Both the position numbers and the translations under genes were made by a program. Positions 44,764 through 52,750 of a DNA stretch of 64,000 nucleotides are shown here, piece by piece (position 1 is the first letter of the stretch; every line of letters starts with the position of its first letter). The notes beneath the pieces were generated by a model. That model was given only the letters and a program-made list of their open reading frames with translations. It searched no databases and was not told where the DNA came from. The DNA comes from Rhodobacteraceae bacterium EL129 (GTDB taxonomy: Bacteria; Pseudomonadota; Alphaproteobacteria; Rhodobacterales; Rhodobacteraceae), in assembly GCA_900313005.1 (NCBI GenBank), contig ONZJ01000002.1:2707290-2771289 (forward strand), given 5' to 3'.

Positions 44764-45522
44764 ATGTACCGACTGTTTGCGTTGATGATGGCTGCAGCTT
44801 TTGTATTGGCCGGGTGTACAAACCCGAATGATCTGGACCAGGCGCCCAAGTATCTGGGCAACTTCCAGATGGGTCACAATGTGGCTGTTGCTCCCAATTT
44901 AACCAAAGGCCCCGCATCGCGTGAGGCCTCCAAGGAAGAGTGGATCGCCGCCATGACCGGCGCGATGGACGAACGGTTCAGCCGCTATGACGGGGACAAG
45001 TTCTATCATTTCGGCATCAGCATCGAAGGTTATGTATTGGCCATTCCAGGCGTGCCGATTGTGGCCTCGCCCAAATCCGCGCTGATCCTCAAGGTCACCG
45101 TCTGGGATGATGCCTTGGGCAAAAAGCTGAACGAAGAACCGCATCAAGTCACTGTGATTGAAAGTTTTTCGGCCAACACCGTGCTGGGATCAGGCCTGAC
45201 CCAATCCAAAGAAAAGCAGATGGAAAACCTGACCCGCAACGCGGCCAAGCTGATCCAGAACTGGATGGTGCGCGAAAACTCCAAGCAAGGCTGGTTCGAA
45301 GCAGATGGCGTGCCCTCACCCGAGGCCGAGGCGGCACGCGCGGCAGTCGAGGCCGAAGAAGCAGAATCCGAGGCTCCGATTGCGGTTGAGCTGCCCGAGG
45401 AAACAGCACCTGAGGCCCTTCCAGAGGACGCAGCAGCTGAGGCTCTCCCAGAGGACACAACAGCTGAGACGCTCCCAGAGGATGCAGCAGCTGAAGTCCA
45501 CCCAGAGGATGCAGAAAGCTAA
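44764..45522 (+). CDS. Lipoprotein with C-terminal Pro/Glu repeats
   Basis: 252 residues with a lipobox (AFVLAGC, Cys lipidated). The central domain (FYHFGISIEGYVLAIPGVPIVASPKSALILKVTVWDDA) has no assigned family. The last ~50 residues are a low-complexity acidic tail with four copies of LPEDAAAE-like octapeptides (APEALPEDAAAEALPEDTT...). The divergent P450 gene shares the 117-bp upstream region. It is probably an envelope-facing lipoprotein of unknown role. Confidence 0.82.
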   Translation: MYRLFALMMAAAFVLAGCTNPNDLDQAPKYLGNFQMGHNVAVAPNLTKGPASREASKEEWIAAMTGAMDERFSRYDGDKFYHFGISIEGYVLAIPGVPIVASPKSALILKVTVWDDALGKKLNEEPHQVTVIESFSANTVLGSGLTQSKEKQMENLTRNAAKLIQNWMVRENSKQGWFEADGVPSPEAEAARAAVEAEEAESEAPIAVELPEETAPEALPEDAAAEALPEDTTAETLPEDAAAEVHPEDAES

Positions 45523-45916
45523 GCGGCTCTGGGCCATGCCCGATCCCTTCACCCGCGCCTTGACGGCCTCAGGCTGGGTTGCATTCGGCGATCTGTAACA
45601 TCCATTTGATCTTGCGACTGAAGTGTAACAGATCGCTAACAGGTAAACAGCCTTCTGTCCGAGCAAACTTGGTCGGGACAGCATGAGACGGAACAACGCC
45701 GCACACGCAAGTGCCGTCAGTTACCGCGTGTACCGCAATCACAGCATGTGGTAGCGGTATTCAAATCATGCTTTTTGCTGAAAAATACTTCAATAACATG
45801 AACCAGAAACAACACGCTTGACATTTGCCCCACAGGAACGGCTAGCGTAGCGCTTCAAACCAGCACGTCTGTCTCGCGACATTGTCTGCACGGGCGGCTC
45901 ACACACAGGGGTGATG
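45523..45916. other. Intergenic region with putative copC promoter
   Basis: About 390 bp without a recognisable gene. TTGACA (45819-45824), a 17-bp spacer and GCTAGC (45842-45847) resemble a sigma-70 promoter 70 bp before copC. The remainder contains several near-repeats of GTAACA/CTAACAGG around 45597-45645, of unknown meaning. Confidence 0.5.
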
Positions 45917-46258
45917 ATGAAAAAATTTATCCTTATCATGGCACTCACGCTCATTCCTGACGTTGTTCTGGCGCATTCCGATATGCAGATGACAACCCCG
46001 GAAGACGGCACCATCCTGACCGAAGTCCCTGTTGAGATTGGGTTTAACTTTACCGACAAGCTGCGATTGACCGCCGTCAAAGCCCGCCATTCCGGGGGCG
46101 AAACACAAGTGATCAATCTGGAAGATCACAAGAGTTTCCAAGCAGAGTTTACCCTGCCCCTGCAGCCAATGGGTGCAGGTCTCTATTACGTGGAATGGCG
46201 CGGGTTGGGGATGGACGGCCACGCCATGCAAGGCACTTTCAGCTTCGAGGTCGAGTAA
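45917..46258 (+). CDS. copC: CopC-family periplasmic copper-binding protein
   Basis: 113 residues: signal peptide (MKKFILIMALTLIPDVVLAH) and a CopC beta-barrel starting with mature HSDMQMTTPEDGTILTEVPVEIGFNF and ending LYYVEWRGLGMDGHAMQGTFSFEV, where the N-terminal His and the D-G-H motif are the usual Cu(II) ligands. AGGGG precedes the ATG at 45917 (GTG 45911 and ATG 45914 are less likely). It delivers or stores copper with the CopD product that follows. Confidence 0.9.
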   Translation: MKKFILIMALTLIPDVVLAHSDMQMTTPEDGTILTEVPVEIGFNFTDKLRLTAVKARHSGGETQVINLEDHKSFQAEFTLPLQPMGAGLYYVEWRGLGMDGHAMQGTFSFEVE

Positions 46259-46262
46259 CCTC

Positions 46263-47135
46263 GTGCCCGACATCTGGGCGCTCGCAGCCATTGTCAGCAA
46301 GGCCCTGTTGTACTTCGGGATTTTGACCAGCAGCGGCCTTGTGCTGAATCGCTTTGTCTTTGCCGCCGAAGTGGCTGCTGTTTTGCCCGTCATGCGGAAG
46401 CTTGCGATTGTTTGCGCCTGTCTCGGCATCTGTGCGGCGGGTGTCAGCTTTGCGCTGCGGGGGGCGGCTCTGACAGGGGATGCCTCTGGCCTGACCGATC
46501 CCGAAATGCTCGGGCTGATGTGGCAAACACCCGTCGGCACGGCTTTGTTGCTCAGGGTTATCGGATTGAGCCTCATGCTGGTCGGGCTCTTGTTTGGCGG
46601 CCTCGGCTGGGGGCTGGCAGCATTGGGCGCGCTCACGGCTCTCTGGTCTTTCACAACCATCGGACATGTTTCGGCAGGGGTCAGCCTTTGGGCGAAACCC
46701 GTCTTGGTGATGCACCTTTTGGTGGTGGCCTTCTGGATCGGCGTCCTACTGCCCTTGCAACGTCTTGTCGGCACATCAGGAGATCGTGAATTGGCAGGCC
46801 AGCTGGGTCACCGGTTCGGACAAATCGCAGCCGTGATCATTCCATGCCTGATCATCGCAGGGCTGGTTCTTGGGTGGTTGCTGGTGGGCACCTGGACAAA
46901 CCTGTTTACAACCCCCTACGGGCTCAACCTCATTGGAAAACTATGCCTGGTTACAGGGCTCTTGGGATTGGGGGCGTGGCACAAGCTGCGCGCTGTTCCA
47001 AACCTGATCTCGGGTCAGGCTCAGGCTGCAGCGCACCTGTCCAGAACCCTGAAGGTGGAGTGGTTCCTATTTTGGGCTGTCTTATTGGCAACGGCGACGC
47101 TCACAACACTGTTTGCCGTGCCGGAGGCCCATTGA
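46263..47135 (+). CDS. copD: CopD-family copper-related membrane protein
   Basis: 290 residues with about eight membrane segments (LAAIVSKALLYFGILTSSGLVLNRF, VIIPCLIIAGLVLGWLLVGTW, LVTGLLGLGAWHKLRAVPN). GHVSAG and LVMHLLVVAFWIG hold membrane histidines typical of CopD, thought to move copper across the inner membrane. It starts with GTG 46263, five bases past the copC stop, so both are cotranscribed. Confidence 0.88.
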   Translation: MPDIWALAAIVSKALLYFGILTSSGLVLNRFVFAAEVAAVLPVMRKLAIVCACLGICAAGVSFALRGAALTGDASGLTDPEMLGLMWQTPVGTALLLRVIGLSLMLVGLLFGGLGWGLAALGALTALWSFTTIGHVSAGVSLWAKPVLVMHLLVVAFWIGVLLPLQRLVGTSGDRELAGQLGHRFGQIAAVIIPCLIIAGLVLGWLLVGTWTNLFTTPYGLNLIGKLCLVTGLLGLGAWHKLRAVPNLISGQAQAAAHLSRTLKVEWFLFWAVLLATATLTTLFAVPEAH

Positions 47136-47208
47136 AGTGCCAGGAATTCCAAACGCAGCCCACTTGACGTAACACGTCGACAAAACGACATTTCGCCAAT
47201 GTCCCAGG

Positions 47209-48129
47209 CTATGCTTTGGGCCTCATGACTCCGGTATTTTCGGAGCCGCCCGTCGCGTATTTGGACGTGAAATCGTTGGTGGCGCCATAGCCATTCCAGA
47301 TCTTGTAGCCCAGTACATCACGCATTTCATCCGTCAGGCTCTCGGCGACCTCGGGGCGTAGGCCAAAGGGATAATTCAGAATGGGACGGAACTGCGGGCC
47401 GGTGTACCCTAACAAGGCTGTGTAGCGTGGCTTGTTGCTGACGTTGGGGGCGGCACCATGCCAGAGCCGCCCATCGAACACCACAGCGCTGCCGCTGGCG
47501 ACCTCGGGCACATCTTCGTCGTACACGCCGTCCGGGTCGGGGATGCGCCCTGTCAGATGGCTGCCTGGCACAAAGCGCGTAGGTCCCATATCCATGGTGA
47601 TGTCATCCAGCGCAAAGATCACTGTCATGACCACCATCGGATTGATCGGGTGGGTTGCCGGTTCCACCCCGCCTGTGTCGATGTCCTTGCGGGTCAGCGA
47701 TGCCACGGGCCAGTGATCCTCACCGGGCATGGACATACGCGGCAACCACCATTGGTCGGTGTGCAGCCCCATGGCGGTGCTACCGGGACGTGTGATCCGC
47801 GCTGAGAGATCGGACAGGATACAGTTTTCACCGATGAACTCTTTCGCCAGATCGTAAACCGGCGGATTGAGAACCAGATCCTTGAAACACTCCCCCTTGT
47901 TCAGCAACATCGGAACCCATTGGGTGATCGCCTCTTCGGGCTGTTCCGGCGTGCCAAACGCGGTCACTCCCTGCTCACGCTCGGCCGTTGCCTGGTCTGC
48001 CAGCCGCCCCACCATGGCCGCCACCTGATCGGCAGACAGCGCATTCTCGACGATGCAATAGCCTTTGTTTTTCAGGCTATTACGGTGCTTTTCGCTTGCC
48101 TCGGTGACGATGGGTTCGGGTTTGTTCAT
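47209..48129 (-). CDS. Phytanoyl-CoA dioxygenase family protein
   Basis: 306 residues of the PhyH Fe(II)/2-oxoglutarate oxygenase family. The iron ligands are HTD in MGLHTDQWWLP (H-x-D) and the distal His in DGRLWHGAAPNVS; the Arg for 2-oxoglutarate likely lies in NVSNKPRYTALLGY. It hydroxylates an unknown substrate. Its start faces the thioesterase gene across a 150-bp region with two operator-like dyads, so it probably belongs to the same regulon. Confidence 0.88.
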   Translation of the reverse strand: MNKPEPIVTEASEKHRNSLKNKGYCIVENALSADQVAAMVGRLADQATAEREQGVTAFGTPEQPEEAITQWVPMLLNKGECFKDLVLNPPVYDLAKEFIGENCILSDLSARITRPGSTAMGLHTDQWWLPRMSMPGEDHWPVASLTRKDIDTGGVEPATHPINPMVVMTVIFALDDITMDMGPTRFVPGSHLTGRIPDPDGVYDEDVPEVASGSAVVFDGRLWHGAAPNVSNKPRYTALLGYTGPQFRPILNYPFGLRPEVAESLTDEMRDVLGYKIWNGYGATNDFTSKYATGGSENTGVMRPKA

Positions 48130-48182
48130 GGCACTGTCTCCGACAATGGAATCGCGGATCAAGAGTCTGGCAGGTCTAAAAT

Positions 48183-48216
48183 TTTGTCAATGACAAAGAA
48201 TTATAGGTCATTGACA
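48183..48216. promoter_or_regulatory. Double dyad operator in the phyH/thioesterase divergent promoter
   Basis: Site 1 is TTTGTCA-A-TGACAAA (48183-48197); site 2 has the core GTCA-T-TGAC (48207-48215). Their centres are 21 bp apart, two helical turns. Each site contains TTGACA oriented as a -35 element, site 1 toward phyH and site 2 toward the thioesterase operon, fitting a repressor such as the TetR encoded in the operon. Confidence 0.7.
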
Positions 48217-48280
48217 AATAATAGCCACGCCAACACTGTATGACCCAGAATCGCCCGTAAAAACCCAGCCAGGTTGATAC

Positions 48281-48718
48281 ATGCAAGACAGCTCCAAATC
48301 TCTGAAATTCAAACACCGGGTGCGCGCACGATGGGCGGAATGTGATCCGCAAGGACTGGTCTTTAACGCGCGTTACTTGGATTACTTTGAGATCGTGCAG
48401 GCCGAGTATTTCCGCGAGCTGGGCATCAACATCTATTCCCCCGAGACATGGAAAACCTTCGCCTATGTTGTACGTGGGGCTGAGTTGGAGTTTCTCGCAC
48501 CGGTGCAGGTGGATGAGGAAATTGACCTGTGCATGAGTGTCACCTCCATGGGGCGTTCAAGCATGTCCGTGACGATGACGGTTGAACATGCGGCAACCGG
48601 TGAGACGGCTTTTGCATCGACGCTGCTCCTGGTGAATTTTGACAGCGAGGCGATGGCCTCACGCCCCGTTCCCGATTGGGTGCGCACCAAGATCAATGCG
48701 TATGAGGGGTTGGAATGA
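48281..48718 (+). CDS. Acyl-CoA thioesterase (hot-dog fold)
   Basis: 145 residues of the 4-hydroxybenzoyl-CoA thioesterase type: VRARWAECDPQGLVFNARYLDYFEIVQAEYFRELG with the catalytic Asp in D-P-x-G-x-V. Family members release acids from acyl-CoAs; one branch is the betainyl-CoA thioesterase of carnitine breakdown, which also sits with BKACE genes. The stop overlaps the tetR start by four bases. Confidence 0.9.
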   Translation: MQDSSKSLKFKHRVRARWAECDPQGLVFNARYLDYFEIVQAEYFRELGINIYSPETWKTFAYVVRGAELEFLAPVQVDEEIDLCMSVTSMGRSSMSVTMTVEHAATGETAFASTLLLVNFDSEAMASRPVPDWVRTKINAYEGLE

Positions 48719-49353
48719 GTGTTTCGTTTTCCCTGCCGCAATCCAAGTCCCGCAAAGGCGAAGATCGTCTGACGAAAATTCTGGATGCCACGTTGGAGCT
48801 GCTCTCGGAAAACGGCTATGCCGACATCACCCTTGGGCAGGTGGCGCGCCGCGTCGGGATCGCCACCGGCAACCTGCAATATTACTTTCCGTCTCGCGAT
48901 GACCTGCTGCGCAGCGCGCTGACCATTCAACTGGACGGTTTGAAACACCAATGGTCCGAGGTGGCCAAAGCGCATCCAACCGATCCCTGGGCGCGCCTGT
49001 TCGCGATGATTGACCAGGATATCGCGCTCAGCCGATCCCCTGATCGCATTGCCCTTGCGTTGGAAAAATGGGCCTACGCCACACGAGACGCCGAAGCCAA
49101 CCGCCTGTCAAAGGGGTGGTTCGACTGGATCGTCGATACACATGCCAAAACCATCGGCGAATTGCGCCCTGATCTGGACGAGGCGCTCCGAACCCAGCTG
49201 GCCACCCTTGTGGTGTCGCTGCTGCACGGCATCTGGCCCTTTTTCGGGGCCACCAAGGTGCGCAAGCCGGGATTGGAAAACTTCGACGCCGTGCTGAAAC
49301 AAAATGTCCGAAACATGATCACCAGCTTTGATCCCATGCGTGCAGGAGGCTGA
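48715..49353 (+). CDS. TetR-family transcriptional regulator
   Basis: 212 residues. The N-terminal helix-turn-helix is ILDATLELLSENGYADITLGQVARRVGIATGNLQYYFPSRDDLLRSAL, as usual in TetR proteins (shown here in two pieces: DITLGQVARRVGIATGNLQY and YFPSRDDLL). The C-terminal ligand domain is uncharacterised. Lying inside the operon, it probably represses the thioesterase operon and phyH through the double dyad and lifts on binding a pathway intermediate. Confidence 0.92.
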   Translation: MSVSFSLPQSKSRKGEDRLTKILDATLELLSENGYADITLGQVARRVGIATGNLQYYFPSRDDLLRSALTIQLDGLKHQWSEVAKAHPTDPWARLFAMIDQDIALSRSPDRIALALEKWAYATRDAEANRLSKGWFDWIVDTHAKTIGELRPDLDEALRTQLATLVVSLLHGIWPFFGATKVRKPGLENFDAVLKQNVRNMITSFDPMRAGG

Positions 49354-49354
49354 C

Positions 49355-50242
49355 ATGACCCTGAACACCGACGTGATTTTAACCTGCGCCGTCACCGGAT
49401 CAGCAGACATTGTCGGCAAACATCCGAATTTCCCGATCACCCCGCAGCAGATTGGTGACGCAGTGCTGGAAGCCGCCGCCGCAGGGGCATCAATCGCCCA
49501 CATCCACACCCGCGACCCGGAAACCGGCGAAGGCAACCGCGACCGCGATGCATTTCGTGAGATCGTGGGCATCATACGCGAAAGCGGCGTGGACATCGTA
49601 CTGAACCTGACAACTGGCATGGGCGGCACTCTGATTGTGGGCGATGAAGATCCATCCAAACCCGGCGAAGGCACGGATTTTGTAACCCCCGAAGAACGTG
49701 TTCTACATATCGAGGAACTCCGGCCCGAGTTGTGCACGCTGGATTGTGGCACGATGAACTTTGGTGATGTGGTTGCCATGAACATTCCGTCCCATTTAGC
49801 GGTGATGGCCGAACGGGTCCGGGCTGTGGGTGTGAAACCTGAAATCGAAGTGTTCGACATGGGGCAAGTCTGGCTGGGCAAGCAGTTGATCGCGGATGGG
49901 GTGATCGATAGCCCACCGCTTTTTCAATTGTGCATGGGCATCCCCTGGGGGGTCGAGGCCGACCCCCGCGCCATGGCCCTGATGCGTGACATGCTGCCCG
50001 ACGATGCGATGTGGGCCGGCTTCGGGATTTCCCGCATGGCCTTCCCGATGATGGCGCAATCCATGATCCTGGGCGGGCATTGCCGTGTCGGGCTGGAAGA
50101 CAACCTCTATCTTGAAAAGGGTGTCTTTGCCACCAACGGGCAGCTGGTCGAAAAGGCCATTACGATCATCAACGCGCTTGGCGGCCGGGTGCTGACCCCG
50201 CAAGAGGCCCGCGACACCCTGGGCCTTGTCCGCCAATGGTAA
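49355..50242 (+). CDS. Beta-keto acid cleavage enzyme (BKACE, DUF849)
   Basis: 295 residues: VILTCAVTGSADIVGKHPNFPITPQQIGDA, metal ligands in SIAHIHTRDPETGEG (HxH), DIVLNLTTGMGG, and RVGLEDNLYLEKG at the C-terminal end. BKACEs condense a beta-keto acid with acetyl-CoA to give acetoacetate and a new CoA ester; members act on 3-keto-5-aminohexanoate or dehydrocarnitine among others. AGGAGG lies just before the ATG. Third in the operon; the CoA product may be the thioesterase substrate. Confidence 0.93.
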   Translation: MTLNTDVILTCAVTGSADIVGKHPNFPITPQQIGDAVLEAAAAGASIAHIHTRDPETGEGNRDRDAFREIVGIIRESGVDIVLNLTTGMGGTLIVGDEDPSKPGEGTDFVTPEERVLHIEELRPELCTLDCGTMNFGDVVAMNIPSHLAVMAERVRAVGVKPEIEVFDMGQVWLGKQLIADGVIDSPPLFQLCMGIPWGVEADPRAMALMRDMLPDDAMWAGFGISRMAFPMMAQSMILGGHCRVGLEDNLYLEKGVFATNGQLVEKAITIINALGGRVLTPQEARDTLGLVRQW

Positions 50243-50252
50243 GGAGACAGTG

Positions 50253-51308
50253 ATGCAAGACACATCTGACCGCGCAGGACGCGCTCACTCCCTGAACATC
50301 CTCTTGGAGTATTACTGGATTTACCTGTCCAAGATCACCTCCGCCGTGCAGACCCATCTCGGGGATCAGGGAACGGAAACCTTGTTTGACGGCCTGCGCC
50401 GCTATGGCCATCTCCGCGGTGAACGGATGCGCAACTCGGCACAGGTCTGCGCCGAAGGTCGCGATGCCTTGTCGCTTCTGCGCGCCTGGGATGTGGCGGA
50501 TGTCATGCTGGCCTCGGAAGGGGAACGCATGGACGTCACCGGAACACCACAGCGCGCTGTGGCGACATTGGCGCGCATTCCCGGCGACGCATACGAGCCG
50601 GTTCGCACCGCGCCGGGCCTGCTGGAGCAGTACTGGAACACAGTTTTGCCCGGCATTGCCGAAGGCTTTGACAAGGACCTGTCGATCCGCCTGCAGGGCC
50701 ATGTGCTTGAGTGCAGTTACACCGGTGATACCACAGGGCGCTCCACCACAGCCCCCACCGATACGCTGGACACTCCGGCCGCCTGCATCAGCCTGTCCCG
50801 ATCCACCTTGGGTGATTTCGCAGCCATGACAATGTACACCGGCCAGGCGCTGCTGGATCGCTATGATGCCACCGGTGAAAAGGTCCTGCGTGAGGCGCTT
50901 TACGCCTTCGGGCTTGAGCGCGCCCATGCCATGCGCGATGCGGTTTTGGCCGAAGGCAAACCGCTCAATTTTGAGACCTGGTTCGAGGCCATCCAGAAGC
51001 GCGACCCCAATGCCTCGGCCTTTGTCTTCAGAGGGGATTATGTCGTCTCACCCGGCGTATTTCAGGTCCGCTGCACCTATTGCCCCTGTGCAGACACCTG
51101 GGGCGAAGAGGGCCACAAGGGGCTGACCTTCGGGCAAATCTACGATCACGAAGTCCATCGTGGGCTTGTCGAGGGATTTCACCCGGACGGCATCGTCGCG
51201 TGGGACACCCTGAAAACCCGCGGTGACAAAACCTGCAACTTCCGGTTCTACATCCCGCAGCTGGTCAGCGATAGCGATCCGAAATGGGCGCGTGATAAGG
51301 CTTGTTAA
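50253..51308 (+). CDS. L-2-amino-thiazoline-4-carboxylic acid hydrolase-like protein
   Basis: 351 residues. The C-terminal part VRCTYCPCADTWGEEGH...IYDHEVHRGLVEGFHPDGIVAWDTLKTRGDKTCNFRF fits the ATC hydrolase family, with Cys and His residues likely at the active site. The N-terminal half (ILLEYYWIYLSKI) is helical. Known members open a thiazoline ring, but most are untested, so the true reaction may be hydrolysis of another small ring or amide. Follows the BKACE by 10 bp and is the last gene of the operon. Confidence 0.75.
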   Translation: MQDTSDRAGRAHSLNILLEYYWIYLSKITSAVQTHLGDQGTETLFDGLRRYGHLRGERMRNSAQVCAEGRDALSLLRAWDVADVMLASEGERMDVTGTPQRAVATLARIPGDAYEPVRTAPGLLEQYWNTVLPGIAEGFDKDLSIRLQGHVLECSYTGDTTGRSTTAPTDTLDTPAACISLSRSTLGDFAAMTMYTGQALLDRYDATGEKVLREALYAFGLERAHAMRDAVLAEGKPLNFETWFEAIQKRDPNASAFVFRGDYVVSPGVFQVRCTYCPCADTWGEEGHKGLTFGQIYDHEVHRGLVEGFHPDGIVAWDTLKTRGDKTCNFRFYIPQLVSDSDPKWARDKAC

Positions 51309-51634
51309 AGCCCGATTCTTTCTCGCGCTCAACGCAGTGAACGTATTCCCCTGCCGTTGATTGAAGGATAGCCGACATCGGGGCATTAGACACGAAAGCC
51401 CGTTTCGGTCCACTCGGCGCAAGTTCGAGTTATGCGCAGTCAAAGTCCGCTGTGTGGACGATGCGTGAATGTTGGCTTGTGCCCCTGCTGCACGGCGAAT
51501 GGGTTGGGACACTGGTGGTCATTCCGTTAGTAAGATTGGATTACGAAATGCCGAAGGCAAAACAGGTCAAGGTGGGTCTAGTGCGATGCGGGCAATGGTT
51601 CGGAACAACCCTACGCCCGCATCGGTTCTTGCAA
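51309..51634. other. Intergenic region, no gene recognised
   Basis: 326 bp between the convergent ATC hydrolase-like and MBL-fold genes. Several short frames are open on both strands, but none shows a family pattern or ribosome site. A degenerate old coding remnant is possible. Confidence 0.4.
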
Positions 51635-52636
51635 TCAGCTGGTCTGGGCGTGGTTGCCGAAATAGAGAAACTCGCGGTCCATACCGGCTACGTCTCCAGC
51701 TTCGAGTGACAGGCTCGCACTGTCCAGCATCTTGAAACTTTGTTGCGACTTGACCCAATCATCTGCGTTCTGAAGTGTAGTCAACGTATAGCTGGTTGTT
51801 TCGCTCAGATAGTGGGTTGGGATGATGATCTTGGGCTTGAGCTTCTCAACGATATCGTTGCCTTGCTGGTAATCCAGAATGTGCTGCGAGCCATCGACGG
51901 GCAATGTCAGCACATCGATCTGGCCGATTGCATCCCAGAATTCCTGCGGCGGGTTGTGGCGGTTATCGCCCCAGATAAGTGTTCGGATACCGCCTGTCTC
52001 GACCAGATAAACCACCATATCCATGTGGCTAACGTTGTCCGGAGGGCAGGCATTGACGCCAAATTCATTCAGTGCGTCTGTCCAGCTGTACCAACCCGGC
52101 GCACGGCAGACATGTTTGTCGGCAAACCCCGTGATTTTGATGTCGGCGAATTCGAAATTCCCGACCATGCGGTCCAGAACCATGGTCGAAATCGGGCGGT
52201 GAATGGCGTCATGGTCAAAATGAGTATGCGTTGAAAGGCAGATATCGACTGGTGTTTCCGGGAATTCGTTCTTGAACCAAAGTCCCCACGCACCGGAGGG
52301 ATCATCGCGCCAGGGATCGAACATAAGCGTCGCGCCACCCGGCGAGGTAATTTTAATTGCGCAGTGACCATAAAAGTCGATTCCCACCGCACCCGAAACG
52401 GATGAACCGGTCGTTTTCTGCAATTCGATTACACCGTTGTTGTTGCCAGGCTGCGTCCAATCGGTCGACTGGGCCTGTGCCGGTGTACCCTTCAGCAGGC
52501 TGGCGGCCCCACCAACACCCGCAGCTCCCGCCGCCATAAAGAAAGATCGCCGTGAAATGCCACTGGCCAATTCATCCTTTTTTCCGTTGATAAGCGTTGG
52601 TTTCAGTTTGAGATCATCTTTGTCCACGATTGTCAT
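51635..52636 (-). CDS. Tat-exported metallo-beta-lactamase-fold hydrolase
   Basis: 333 residues. A twin-arginine signal (SRRSFFMAAGAAGVGGAASLL...AQA) directs folded export. The enzyme domain has IDFYGHCAIKITSPGGATLMFDPW, the metal box STHTHFDHDAIH (H-x-H-x-D-H) and IIPTHYLSE near the C-terminus. This is the UPF0173/RomA-like branch of the MBL fold, acting on an unknown ester, lactone or phosphate in the periplasm. It lies 113 bp downstream of a LuxR-type regulator gene on the same strand. Confidence 0.88.
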   Translation of the reverse strand: MTIVDKDDLKLKPTLINGKKDELASGISRRSFFMAAGAAGVGGAASLLKGTPAQAQSTDWTQPGNNNGVIELQKTTGSSVSGAVGIDFYGHCAIKITSPGGATLMFDPWRDDPSGAWGLWFKNEFPETPVDICLSTHTHFDHDAIHRPISTMVLDRMVGNFEFADIKITGFADKHVCRAPGWYSWTDALNEFGVNACPPDNVSHMDMVVYLVETGGIRTLIWGDNRHNPPQEFWDAIGQIDVLTLPVDGSQHILDYQQGNDIVEKLKPKIIIPTHYLSETTSYTLTTLQNADDWVKSQQSFKMLDSASLSLEAGDVAGMDREFLYFGNHAQTS

Positions 52637-52693
52637 CCCTGTTGTTTAAAGGTCTGGATTTGGCTCCAGGTGACGGGATGATAACGATGAACG

Positions 52694-52750
52694 TACAGCG
52701 GCACTGTATTAGAATAATACTGGCTAAATATGGGGGAAATCCCCATATTT
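52694..52750 (-). promoter_or_regulatory. Cluster of dyads between the LuxR-type regulator and the MBL-fold gene
   Basis: AAATATGGGG (52726-52735) and its exact complement (52741-52750) flank GAAAT right at the regulator stop. GTATTA-GAA-TAATAC (52706-52720) follows immediately, and TACAG...CTGTA (52694-52708) overlaps it. The first could serve as a terminator-like stem or a binding site; together they fit an activator-controlled promoter for the MBL-fold gene. Confidence 0.5.
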
